Origin: Actinidia chinensis
Taxonomy: Eukaryota > Streptophyta > Magnoliopsida > Ericales > Actinidiaceae
NCBI GenBank assembly: GCA_009663005.1
Contig: CM018897.1
Location: 95,416-112,915 of the forward strand
Direction: 5' to 3'
DNA length: 17,500 nucleotides
A program made the position numbers and the translations under genes. Shown here one piece after another: positions 7,845 through 17,397 of the stretch; position 1 is the first letter of the stretch; each line of letters opens with the position of its first letter. The notes under the pieces were generated by a model. The model had not been told where the DNA came from. It saw only the letters and a program-made list of their open reading frames with translations, and did not search any database.

Positions 7845-10800
7845 GTACTCTCATTCATCGTCTCTCTCCCTCTCTCTCTCTCTAAATCTGCGCATGTAAT
7901 TGTTAATCTTTGATTTGTTCTTGATTTGATTTTGTTTTTTCTGTTGCAGATCATTACGGGAAACTTTATGGGTTACGTCCTGGTTGGATCGGGGGGTGGC
8001 TCAATGTACGTAATCGTTATTAGTTCGAATTAGTTCGTTCTTCTTCAACTTTGTTATGGTCTATATAATTTTATTCCTGTTTTTCTTTGTTGCTTATGCA
8101 ATAACTTTGAGTAAAATGGGAAGACACTAAAAGCACTGGAAATTGAGTAAAAAAAATTTGAGTAAAACTAATTTTGACATGAGTTTGAGTAAAGGAGTGG
8201 ATAGGAATTTAGATTTGTGCTTGAATTTAAATTTGAAATGGGTAAACGGTAAGGATTGGAGGCCTACATGGCTGCAAGGACCCCCCACCCACCCCCAAAG
8301 TCTCTAAAAAAACCCTAGTTTTCTAGTGGTATTAACAACGAATATTTACAAATTATATAGGTTTGCCACCCAAGGTTAAAATAAGTATGATATTTCATGA
8401 TTAAGTTATGAATTCCGTGCTTTGTATGCACATTCGCCTCTTCAAGATTAAAATCCGTGGCTGTTCAAGAATTAGTCATTTCGGGGAGTACTTGACGTGT
8501 CAGTTGAGAAAATAAAAGATTACGAGTTAATGACATGGACAATTTTGTGTACATCGTACACATCCCTAATTATGTATGAAGGTGGCTTTCATTATTAATC
8601 AAAGTGGAGTTATGACGTGAAGACAATTTTTTTCTCTCTACAATCTCATTATTATTGAGTTGTCATGGTTTCTTCCTCTTCATTATTATTACTTTTTATT
8701 TTTTGTGCCTTTTTGTTAAATACGTCTGTTTATAGGTATGTTTGTTTTTGATCTAAACAATTATCTATTCTTGATGCTAATGTTATGCATTTGGGTGCAA
8801 TTATACCTGATTGCACTGCTATGATGACATATAATCTATGTGAGTGTCAGAACATTTGCCTTATACCATTTTTTTGTGGGCCAAAATATATTTATCTCTT
8901 TCTTTTTTATTCTTTGTCTTTTCTCTCTGGGTTGCTGTAGGTGTTTCTGATGCCCAATGGAGAAACTTTCGTGAATTTACCGCGTTCTCACAATTGTTCT
9001 TGGGAATTTTTACTCGGTAGCCAATAGTTTTGAGGGTGTTATCAGTTAAAAGCAAAGGGAATGTTCGCAATTGTCGGCTTTTGATATCCTTGGCTTATTT
9101 ATCATATCTACACGGAGCTTGGGGTAATGCTCTTTATCAAAGTGATACTAATTTATCATTATTCTTTATAGGTTCATTTTGTGTCACTAACATTTTTCCG
9201 TTTTCTTTCTTTGCCCCCATGTAGCATCATCTTCGTCCTCTTGATCACTTCAGTTAATTTTCTTTTAGTAAAGGTGTGTTTTGTTTTGCTATTTTTGGCT
9301 TCACTTTTGTTGTTCTTCTTCTTGTATATATTATTGTTGTTTCACAACATTTCATTCGGTATGCAAGGTATTATTGTTGTTTAATAGGTCTATTGCCACA
9401 AATAGTTAACACATTTCATGTTCAGGATGCATGTCAAAATTAAAGATCTTACTGTGTCATTGACTATTAATTGTCGATTATAATTTTTGATGGTGTTTTG
9501 ACGGTTTTTATCTAACAACTTTATTCTATCTTTCCAGAGAATTTTGTTGTTGCAATGTTTGTATGTTAAATGGAGTTCCAAGAGATGTTTTCCTCATGCA
9601 TCATAAAATCAAAATAGAACTTCGTTTCCTAGAACAAGTGATTAAATGAAATTCCTGTCTCTGTCTCTCTCTCTTGTAGATAATGTTGAAATTATTGCAA
9701 GGTATGCATGGACTTGGTGGTCAGTTGAATCATGTAATGGTCCTTTTTCATGAAAGTAGGGTAGGGTGGTTCGTTACGAGGGAGCAAAGGTGGCTTGAAT
9801 GGTGCCAACTATGTGTTTGATGTGGCGTATTTTGAAACTAATGCACCTTTGTGGTTGTGGAGATTGAAGATAACATAAGATTTGTTTACTTCATAATCCA
9901 TTCTTTAAATTCTGGATTAAAGGAAACTTTTGTGATGGTTCTATTGCATTATTTGATTTTATAGGAGAGTTGAGTTTTATTGGCGACACGGTGTTTAGGA
10001 AGCTGCTTATTTGTTGGTAGATATTGTGTTCCCTTTTGGTGCTTTTGATGAAAGTGAGTGTGCAGATTTTGTTGATCACAAAGGAAATTGAAAGAAGAAA
10101 AGTTCTACAAAATTATGTTGGCTAGTGAGTGGAATATATTGGGCTCTAGGATGTATTAAACCTTGATTTAGATTTTTCTTCATGTCATATGCCCGTTAAG
10201 AATTTTCTCATTGATAGCACAATTGATGATGGTGATTTCTCGGTGGATTACTATGTGATATATGTATCCCTTTGGCACTTGTTTGAGACAATCAGTATAT
10301 GGATGGTTGTCAGACTTTGAAGTTTTACTACGATGGTTTGTTATTTGATGGGAGAATTCTTGGTCAGAGTAGTCGTTATTTACTTATTTTGATATTCCTT
10401 TGAAGGATTTGGGTGCAATTATAAGCTATTAAATATGGCAGTTGTATCACTGAGTATTTGTTGTAGTAACAGTTTATAGGTCCTAATGGGAAGGAGTTGC
10501 ATCTACAGTTTGTGGTTATGTTGAAATCTTGTTCTAGATGACATTAATTGTGTAATGGCAGCAAAAACTCTCATATCGGAGTTGACTCAATTGTCACACA
10601 TTCATGGCAAAGGAAGATAATGTAGAACTTGATGGAATGGCAGGGTTCAAACATGAATATATACATGGAATATTGACATTCAAAAAGTTACGAATAGAAA
10701 TGGTTGTGAAGTGTACAACTATGTATGTTTTCCAAAAGGATACAGTTGTAAACTCTTGGTGTAAAAGCTATAAACAAATTGCTATGGAAGAATTGGTTTA

Positions 10801-13800
10801 TCTCTGTGATCCATTTTATTTTGAGTTTTCACTGCTTTCAGAATTTATTTTTCCAAACATAAGGTGCAACGATAGGTTGCACAATATGATGTATTTTGGA
10901 TACTCCTTTTAGGTTGCACAATACTACTTTTTTTTTTCTTCGCATGATGATGTATGTTTTAGATAACTTGTACCGTCCATCTCAGCACCATCAAGTAATG
11001 TTCTAATCATTACATTTTACCAGTTCTTTGTTCTGCAGATATTTGGACATAAAAAAGTACTTCTTATTTGTACTTTGGGTTTTTCAACAATTTCTATTCT
11101 TCATAGGGTAACTGGTGTTTATGAGGGAATATCGATTCGCCAGTATTGGGGAATTATGTTATGCTAATGGCTAGTTGCTTTGATTCTTATCAGACATATC
11201 AATCAATGCTTATATTGGAAAATTATTATGCTATTTTTTGTTTTTTATACTTTATGAATTTTTTTTTGTGTGTGCAGGAAGCATTGGTCTTATTTGGACG
11301 ACTTTCGTGGTACCTTTAGATGGCAGATCTGCTTTAATTTTGGTATTTGCTTTGCCTCTTTCATTTTTTGAGACTTTGGTGGAATGATATTTTCTTCGAA
11401 ATCTTGTCTGTATTCCTGTGGACTTTTCTACTTATGTTTTATCTTAATCTTCTAACATACTGTGTCAATAACACCTGATAAATGTGATCATGTAACTATG
11501 CGGAAACTATGCTAGGTCTAAGCATGATGATGTTACCAGAAGTATTTCCCATTTTAATCAGATTTTTTTTTGGTTAACTGGAGCAGCCAAACATATCAAA
11601 CGCCCAATGCTCTTGACATTTTTCTTGTTCTCAACACTGGATGCTGATATAGCCAAATGTCTCTGCTGGAATCTTTCATTTTTTCTTGTTTCTTTTTTTC
11701 ATTTTGGATTAGTAAGGAATCACCAAAGGCGCAACAAAAAGGTCACACCCTTTGTACACACAAAGCATATGATACAACAAAAAAGAGACACCTATATAGC
11801 TATTAGGGATGTACAACTCCCTCCAAAGTCTGCATAAAAGGGAAAAGTCTCCTTAAGCCAAACATACAAGGAGACTTAACACAGTCACTTCAAACAAAAT
11901 ATAGAGCTCTCTATATTGTATGTTGTACAAAGATCGCCTATTTCTTTTAGACCACAAACTCCACATCAAACATAATGGAACCACCTCCCTGAAGTTTTGG
12001 GCATGCCTTATACCAAGAAGAGAAGAGAGCTCTCTCCGTCTGAGGCATAAAGGACATGCTTTGTATCTCCCTAGCAACAATGGAATGCAGCAAATGTTTA
12101 ACACTTTTTTTCCCTTCCTCGTGTTATCTGTGGTCATAATTGCTTCATAAGCCATTGTCCAAGCAAGGAAAGCAACCATGCGGGGGGTGGGGGGGTATTT
12201 GCTTTTGTGCACCAAATTCCTTTCCAAGGAAAGTCTATTAGCCTTTTCAAAGCTACGCATTGTCAACCCCTGCTTGAACGTACACTTCCTGTAGCAATCC
12301 ATGAAATGCCCCTATGGAATCCAACTCCCTGCAGGTGTCTACTGAAGACGGGATCAAACACCACCCAACCATGTGGGATCCAGTAATCCCCCTCTGAGCT
12401 GTCTGGATTAGATGCCACAGAAAAAAGATCAGGGAAGGTCTCTCTCAATGTCCTCTGTCCAAACCAGTATTGTGCCAAAACAAAACCTGGCGCTCATTAC
12501 CAAATTTGAAATAAGAGGGAAAAAATCATTTCCGACTCCCGTAATACTTTTCCACAAATTCACCCCATGAGACCCCCTTATGCTCTTGGAGGCGTAGACC
12601 CCCAATCATGCCCATACTTGCCATCAATCACCATCCTCTGTAAACTCTCTTTCTTTGATATTGTAATTATATTTTATATATTTCTTTCTTTCTTTGATGG
12701 CTTTCAAGTTTTGCCTAAGAAGTCAAATCCATTTTTTCTTCATAGTAATATAAACACAATTTGTTGTAGTGAATGAAGACTGTGGAAAAGCTGCAAAAAT
12801 AAAGGTTTATTTAATCAGTGATTTGATAGACAAATAAAGCCCAAATGTTAGGGCAGGTTCTGTGAAATATATCCTGGAGGATAGACTTATAAGGCAAAAT
12901 CGCAAGTCATATATAGTTCAACCGCACGCATCCTTGTCTAGTACTAACTAAGCTTGTTGATTTTCTTTTTTCCAAGATTTTTTTCCCAAACGAACACATC
13001 TTATGGCTTAGCCTGAGAAATTTTCTGCTGAAGAATGCTGTTGCAATTAGAATATAAGTATTGTATAGCTGTTTGTTTGAGTGGTATCTCAAGTCATAAC
13101 CAAAGAGGGAGGTTCAGGATTGAAGCTCTAATTGGAATATGTTGTGCATCTCTCTTAATTACCAAAAAGGGGAACAAAATAAAACGACACTGAATGACAG
13201 ACGTTAGTTTAGAATCGTCAAGAAAATCATTTATATCAATGCTCTGTTTTGTTTGGAAAATGTTAACATGCTCACAAATCACAATCATATTGGAAAATTT
13301 TAGTTGCAGTTGAATTTTTGACCCAGCAAGTACCTAAGTTGGTAAGATTTCTTCATTTCTCTCAACTGATTGATTTTGTCTCCTTTCTTAGTTTTGGGAT
13401 GTCATTAACCAGAAATTGGCTGGTCATGTCTCCATTTAGCTCATGATATTTAAATTCTTCATTGATATAGCTTAATAAAATCATAACATCGGCAACGATA
13501 TTCTTGTGTAATAGATTAAATCCATTCCTTTTACGGACTTTGTTCTCCTTCTCCGCAAACCAAACTTATCTTTCTTTTATAAATTCCATTTTCCAAGATT
13601 TGATTTGGGTTTATCTTGTTGACAGTTACTTTGCGCATGATAAGCTTTGGGTGTGACTATCATTGGGTGCATTTTAGTTCTCGTTCTGATCGGAAGGTAT
13701 TTGGTCATCCACAGAAGAAGTCTTAGGTGTTTCTTCCATGTTTTCTAATAAACGGACTCTAAAAATTTCTAATTGTAGTAATTCATGATGCTAACGTGAT

Positions 13801-16624
13801 ATAAACCTCTATAAAGGACATATTTCATCTGCATTCGATGAGTTAATGGCTTTGCCTTTTCCTTAAAGCCACCTTTAATATAATCTTTGGACACTTCTTT
13901 AAATCCAATTGGGTTGAAAAGTTTCACTTCAAAGATGATATTGTCTTCCTCAATCCCATCATTTTTTTCTTTTACTTTTTTCTTTTCGGTAGAAGAGGCA
14001 AACATATTAATTCTTTTGGAAGCACTAAGACAGCAAAGAATGTAATAAGGTTTTAGGTTAGATCAGTGAGATAATGCATTTCTACTTTGCTTGAAATGCT
14101 ATAATTTGTGGACACTTTATTATCTGTCTGCTTTCATGCCTGAGGGAATAGATACCGTTTTCCAACATGCGCTGATGTTGTGGATACAAATTGTTACCCG
14201 TCATCGGTCATCCTAGCCAACAATTATGACCATTGATGGTATATTTAATTCTTTCAGTGAAGCTGGAATGTTTAAAGCATGGAGGCTGTAAAACTAAAGT
14301 CATTGATAGACTTGATAAAAAACAGTTTGAGATCTTGACTGCCTTGGTTATTCATAACATTACTTGCACCAGCATAATAGTGCATCGGATTTAGTTTCTT
14401 CTTGCTAGAAATGTAACACTGCTTTGGGGTTCTCCATTTCATCCTGTGCCCCCTTTCTAATTATTTATTGTTTGAGCATGTGGAACTAGTTAGGAATTAT
14501 AATTTGTTCTTTGTTTTGAATGTAAGTTCATTGATAATTGTCCCTTCTCTTGATTGCAGCAGCACATCCAAAGTTGTCGTAAATGTTCATCAGGACAACC
14601 TTGCTACCTGCTATTACAGGTTGTCTGTTACTTCAATATGAGTTTGGGTATGATTGTAGTTGGTACCTTGTTAGTTATGGCTGCCATCTGAACTAATATC
14701 TTCAGTTGCAATGAACTTGTGTTTTCCCCAGGAGGGTAACGGCCAGAATGATCGTTCTCCTTCAGTATTATACTGTGTTTTTTATTTGGTGTTGGCTCCC
14801 CTCTATATTGCTGGACCAATTCTAAGCTTTAATGCATTTGCTTCACAGGTAAAGACCAATTCATTGCTTTGTCTGAAATTTCTTGCGCCAGCATGTGAGT
14901 TTCATTCCTTTTATGCTACTAAACTTTACACTCATGTTACTGAAAGGGACAGGATGTTCTTTTTATGTATTACCTTGATTTCTTGGAATGAACGACAACT
15001 TATCCAGGCTTATGTTTAAAATCACGATCCCAAATATCACAGAAACCACAACTGAGCGCCTTTTTTTTCCTATGGAAAAATATTCGGCAACGTTTATCAG
15101 AGGAGTTAGGAATTGAAATGCCAATCAATAATTGCTGATACTGATCCAAACCCCCATCCCAGATGAATTTGGCTCTGCAACAAGCTAGTTGAAAATGCTA
15201 CCAAAGGCATGCTTGTACTGAGAGTCAAGTTCGTTAGGTTGTCATAAGATTATATAGTTATAGCACAAGTGTATTAAAGAACTTAAGGGGTGAATATACC
15301 ACAGTATTTACATTAGCTTTGCGCTGGGTTCTAAATCGCGGTATCGGGAATGTATTGGTATTAGTGATATAGCCCTGTATCGGTCTATTACGGATTATAT
15401 CAGCCGATATATTGATAAATATTGGTATTGGAGGTCCAAATCTCAATACATAATGGCTGATATTTAACATGTCGGCTGATATTTAAAATCCTTGGTTTTG
15501 CAGCCTTTGCCTCTAAGAATGAAAGCCCATCATGATTACATAGCTATATATGCAAAACAGAAGTATTATAAAAGTCTAAAAAGTCAAACCCAACATCTTC
15601 TATGCACATAAAGTTCTATGCATCCATGTATGGTCTTGTATCCATCTTCAGTTCGTGTGAACATTTGAAGTTAAAATCCATAACCTCTTTGGAGCATTTT
15701 AAACAGAGCAAAAGTGTGCCACGGTATTTTAACATTTATTCTTAAAATGTTTACACATTAAGAAAGAGCAGATTTAGAACACACAGGACTTCCAAAGAGC
15801 TAACCTTTAACAAATACGCATGACAAGTGGAATGAAGGAGAGCAAGTTTAAGCATGTGAAACGTAATAACAGTATGCGCATTTGAGATCCCCACCATATG
15901 CAAGGGGCCATCCATATTACTTTTGCTTTGGAATAGTCCTCAATCTTCCCATATTACTCCAATTACTATTTTAACATTTATTCTAAAAAAGGTTAGCATA
16001 AGAAGAGCAAGATTTAGAACACACTAGGATTTCCAAGAAGCTAAACATTTAACAAATACTCATGACAAATGGAATGAAGGAGAGCAAGTTTAAGCATGTT
16101 AAACGTAATAACAGTATGCCCATTTGAGATCCACCACATACAAGGGGCCATCCATATTACTTTTGCTTTGGAATTGTTCTCAATCTTCCCATATTATTCC
16201 AATTTTCTGTTGGCAGAGTTATGATGAGCTGATTTTGTAATTATCATTTACTTACTCCTTAAAGTGTGATTTTTGATATATTATCTGTATAACTCATAAA
16301 AACTGCGAAATGCACTGTTATTGCAGATAGATACACCTCAGAAAAACTATTCTCTGAGACAAGTGGCTTGGTATGGATTGCGCTGGTATTTTAGTCTTTT
16401 CCTAATGGAACTAATGACACATTTATTTTACTACAATGCCTTTGCCATAAGGTGGGTTTTCATTTTCTCTTTTGTTCTTTTTAACATACTCAAGGTTTCA
16501 CCTTATCTTGAAAGTTTACTTGTGTTTAATCTTTTTTATTTTTTGACTGAATTTTGTTGCTGCACCATTTAGTGGCTTGTGGAAGCAGTTATCTCCAATG
16601 GATGTTTTCATAATTGGATATGGG
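7717..16624 (+). CDS. GUP1: Membrane-bound O-acyltransferase gene, GUP1/HHAT-like, 3' end off window
   Basis: This is the main host gene, with eleven recognisable exons on the + strand. Together they read like the N-terminal two-thirds of a plant MBOAT protein of the GUP1 group: HYGKLYGLRPGW, SDAQWRNFR, YLSYLHGA, HWSYLDDFRGTFRWQ, RMISFGCDYHW, APLYIAGPILSFNAFASQ, MTHLFYYNAFAI, GLWKQLSPM. MBOAT enzymes are multi-pass ER membrane acyltransferases; yeast Gup1 remodels the lipid of GPI anchors, and the plant member's substrate is not established. The catalytic His region expected further downstream is not in the window. Exons 6-11 join in one open frame. Exons 1, 3 and 5 contain frame breaks, exon 5 lacks a GT donor and the exon 3/4 phases disagree. 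It is either a working gene in partly poor sequence or a decaying copy. Confidence 0.85.
7861..7883 (+). repeat. CT microsatellite at start of intron 1
   Basis: An almost pure CT repeat lies just downstream of the exon 1 donor. CT-rich tracts are frequent in plant leaders and first introns. Confidence 0.7.
7950..8009 (+). CDS. GUP1: Exon 2 of GUP1-like gene
   Basis: The acceptor is TTGCAG at 7944-7949. The exon reads HYGKLYGLRPGWIGGWLN then Val, a strongly family-like segment just after the first membrane helix. Two donors are possible: GT at 8006 (GTACGT, the better match) and GT at 8010 (GTAATC). Only the second keeps the frame into exon 3, so the exon end was placed at 8009. Confidence 0.8.
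8010..8940 (+). other. Intron 2
   Basis: This is a 931-base AT-rich intron ending CTGTAG. It contains four copies of TTGAGTAAA (8107, 8143, 8158, 8185), a C-run near 8281-8298, and an AAACCCTAG telo-box-like word near 8310. No gene is recognised. Confidence 0.7.
8941..9123 (+). CDS. GUP1: Exon 3 of GUP1-like gene, two internal frame breaks
   Basis: VSDAQWRNFR (8943-8972) starts the exon. The frame must change near 8979 to read VLTIVLG and VANSF (8984-9031). It must change back near 9032 to read RVLSVKSKGN and LLISLAYLSYLHGA (9033-9119). These are family-like hydrophobic segments, probably membrane helices 2 and 3. The nearest donor is GT at 9124, which leaves two extra G bases compared with the phase needed for exon 4. 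Confidence 0.78.
9225..9273 (+). CDS. GUP1: Exon 4 of GUP1-like gene, intact
   Basis: The acceptor is ATGTAG and the donor GTGTGT. The 49-base exon completes one codon and then reads IIFVLLITSVNFLLVK, a hydrophobic membrane segment of the family. It ends in phase 0 with no frame break. Confidence 0.82.
9274..11038 (+). other. Intron 4
   Basis: This is a 1765-base AT-rich intron ending TTCTGCAG. Open frames inside (one of 102 codons from 10604) have no recognisable family features. A short CT-rich run occurs near 9658-9675. I see no transposon ends, though the length allows an old unrecognised insertion. Confidence 0.65.
11039..11170 (+). CDS. GUP1: Exon 5 of GUP1-like gene, frame breaks and lost donor
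   Basis: After Ile-Phe-Gly-His the family-like reading YFLFVLWVF lies one base out of frame, after a six-base A run at 11051-11056. The reading RVYEG-like then RFASIGE (about 11133-11153) needs further shifts. The phase needed by exon 6 puts the end after ATGG at 11170, where the next bases are CTAGTT and not GTAGTT. So the first invariant donor base appears changed to C. Confidence 0.68.
11278..11342 (+). CDS. GUP1: Exon 6 of GUP1-like gene, intact
   Basis: The acceptor is GTGCAG and the donor GTATTT. It reads HWSYLDDFRGTFRWQ followed by ICFNF, one of the best conserved segments of the GUP1 group. It starts with the last base of a codon and ends with the first, matching exon 7. Confidence 0.88.
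11690..12660 (-). mobile_element. 5'-truncated L1-type LINE remnant
   Basis: Read on the minus strand, this is the C-terminal end of a plant LINE ORF2 and its 3' end. From high to low coordinate it holds a VIDGKYG block (about 12618-12640), a TLRETFPDLFSVAS block with His-Gly-Trp and Asp-Pro-Val-Phe residues (12263-12460), and a zf-RVT region (11853-12302) with PTPRMVAFLAWTMAYEAIMT and CLMWSLWSKRNRRS. A T run at 11693-11699 on the + strand is a plausible short poly-A tail. Reverse transcriptase and endonuclease domains are absent, as usual for 5'-truncated copies. Stops and shifts show it is old. No clear target duplication was found. Confidence 0.82.
11853..12302 (-). pseudogene. LINE ORF2 C-terminal zf-RVT segment, degenerate
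   Basis: This is an open stretch of 149 codons. It keeps the Val-Ala-Phe-Leu-Ala-Trp-Thr block and the Cys-Leu-Met-Trp-Ser-Leu-Trp block that flank the zinc-binding Cys/His cluster in plant LINE ORF2. In between, a CPLC pair is present but the downstream His-Leu-Leu-His-Cys part is not readable, so the zinc site is lost or frame-shifted. Confidence 0.78.
13626..13696 (+). CDS. GUP1: Exon 7 of GUP1-like gene, intact
   Basis: The acceptor is GACAG and the donor GTATTT. The first codon is shared with exon 6 and gives Val, then TLRMISFGCDYHW and a Ser/Arg-rich tail. The family usually has RMISFGYDYHW here. The exon ends in phase 0. Confidence 0.88.
13697..14559 (+). other. Intron 7
   Basis: This is an 863-base AT-rich intron from GTATTT to TTGCAG. 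An antisense open frame of 78 codons (13769-14005) is Lys-rich and shows no family features. Nothing else is recognised. Confidence 0.7.
14560..14619 (+). CDS. GUP1: Exon 8 of GUP1-like gene, intact
   Basis: It has twenty codons, beginning Gln-His-Ile-Gln and containing CRKCSSGQPCY. This matches the short Cys-rich loop that follows the YHW segment in plant GUP1-like proteins. The acceptor is TTGCAG and the donor GTTGTC. An alternative acceptor three bases later would remove one Gln without changing the frame. Confidence 0.84.
14732..14848 (+). CDS. GUP1: Exon 9 of GUP1-like gene, intact
   Basis: It has thirty-nine codons, acceptor CCCCAG, donor GTAAAG. A hydrophilic start (EGNGQND) leads into YLVLAPLYIAGPILSFNAFA, the best recognised membrane segment of the GUP1/HHAT group, then Ser-Gln. 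It starts and ends in phase 0. Confidence 0.9.
15335..15490. repeat. TATCGG/TATTGG repeat patch with inverted words
   Basis: Repeated words GTATCGG, TATTGGTAT and GATATATTG occur here. GGCTGATATTTA is present twice (15455 and 15474), and its first nine bases occur in reverse complement at 15397-15405, so a hairpin is possible. This texture is common in plant non-autonomous repeats; the class is not identified. Confidence 0.45.
15725..16206 (+). repeat. Two-copy 242-bp tandem duplication
   Basis: Copy 1 (15725-15966) and copy 2 (15967-16206) align end to end. Both begin TATTTTAACATTTATTCT and share GGAATGAAGGAGAGCAAGTT and CAAGGGGCCATCCATATTAC. They differ by scattered substitutions and a few small gaps, so the duplication is not recent. 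Confidence 0.9.
16327..16451 (+). CDS. GUP1: Exon 10 of GUP1-like gene, intact
   Basis: The acceptor is TTGCAG and the donor GTGGGT. It begins IDTPQKNYSLRQVAWYGLRW and runs through YFSLFLMELMTHLFYYNAFAI. This long amphipathic-to-membrane segment is diagnostic for the GUP1/HHAT group. It ends after two bases of a codon completed by exon 11. Confidence 0.91.
16573..16624 (+). CDS. GUP1: Exon 11 of GUP1-like gene, intact; last in window
   Basis: The acceptor is ATTTAG and the donor GTAAGA. It completes Ser with exon 10, then reads GLWKQLSPMDVFIIGYG and ends in phase 0. The next expected segment (Asn-Phe-Met-Trp-Leu-Lys-like in the family) is not found before the right edge, so intron 11 continues past the window. 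Confidence 0.88.
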
Positions 16625-17397
16625 GTAAGAGTTGATAGGTAGAAAGTTAATTAATCCTTGTTTAATGCAAAGGAGCTTAGTTTTATTATTCAAATTGAGA
16701 TCAATTCTTTATCTTTGATAAAAAAAATTAGGTGGAATTATTTTTATTACATGTGAAGAGATTACAAGCCTGAAAGGTACAACCATGTGTGACATAACCT
16801 GATAGAAATTGGACTCTAGGAAGCCATACTATACGATGTGTACCATCCGGGAAGATTTGATACGACAGAAAGATCCTTCCATTCGTCTCGTCTTATTTAC
16901 CAGTACTCTCCATGGAGGCATGGATTGTAGTTTTTAGATCTTACTATAGACAAACCAATAGTCAATAAAATTGCAAGTACCCCGGGGCATGATCAGCCTC
17001 ATTGCAGAAGCTGAGGTGCATTCTATGCATCAATTTGGATCAATATGGGAATACTAAATTAGCTAATCCTTACAAAACCAGTAAATTTTCAATTTCTAAA
17101 GTTGAAGATGTTAGTCAGCCGGAAAAAGGCACTTCTGAAGGGATGAGGGGTTTCCAAGTCCCAACTCCCAGGTTATTAAATCCGTAAAGTGTTGTAATGA
17201 AATATGCTAAATTTCCTCTTGGAATGCAGTGGAAAACATCTACTATCAAGGATTATCCCACTTTCTCTTGCTAATTATGCTTAAAGCTCAAGAGTTTTTA
17301 ACCCCTTTGTAATTGCCTATAACAGTTTTCAGTCAGAAAACCTTGAGACTGTAAATCCTCTTAACATCCAGAAATGACCTTGACAGTTTACTATTGC
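16625..17397 (+). other. Start of intron 11, no recognised feature
   Basis: AT-rich sequence after a strong GTAAGA donor. A 61-codon open frame (17002-17187) has no family match I recognise. The sequence is most simply intron. Confidence 0.6.

Larger units (their letters stand above)
11343..13625 (+). other. Intron 6, containing an antisense LINE remnant
   Basis: This is a 2283-base intron from GTATTT to TTGACAG, the longest seen. About 970 bases (11690-12660) are LINE-derived and run opposite to the gene. The remainder (11343-11690 and 12660-13625) is AT-rich with no recognised feature. Confidence 0.75.
14849..16326 (+). other. Intron 9, with tandem duplication and repeat patch
   Basis: This is a 1478-base intron from GTAAAG to TTGCAG. 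It contains an ATATCGG/ATATTGG patch (about 15335-15490) and a two-copy tandem duplication (15725-16206). The first 480 bases hold nothing recognised. Confidence 0.75.

Noticed and set aside
7742..7870. ATG at 7742 as the start of the acyltransferase gene
   Set aside because: Its frame is open but gives Pro/Ser/His-rich sequence without the expected hydrophobic segment, which lies in other frames.
10604..10912. 102-codon open frame inside intron 4
   Set aside because: No family motif, no supporting splice structure, and it lies between two well-supported exons of one gene.
14711..15019. 102-codon open frame from 14711 as a complete small gene
   Set aside because: Only 14732-14848 is exon 9 of the acyltransferase; the rest reads into the introns on both sides.
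15725..16206. CRISPR-like or satellite array
   Set aside because: Only two long units without spacers; it is a simple tandem duplication.
17002..17187. Possible next exon or small gene near the right edge
   Set aside because: It does not resemble the segment expected after GLWKQLSPMDVFIIGYG and has no other recognisable feature.
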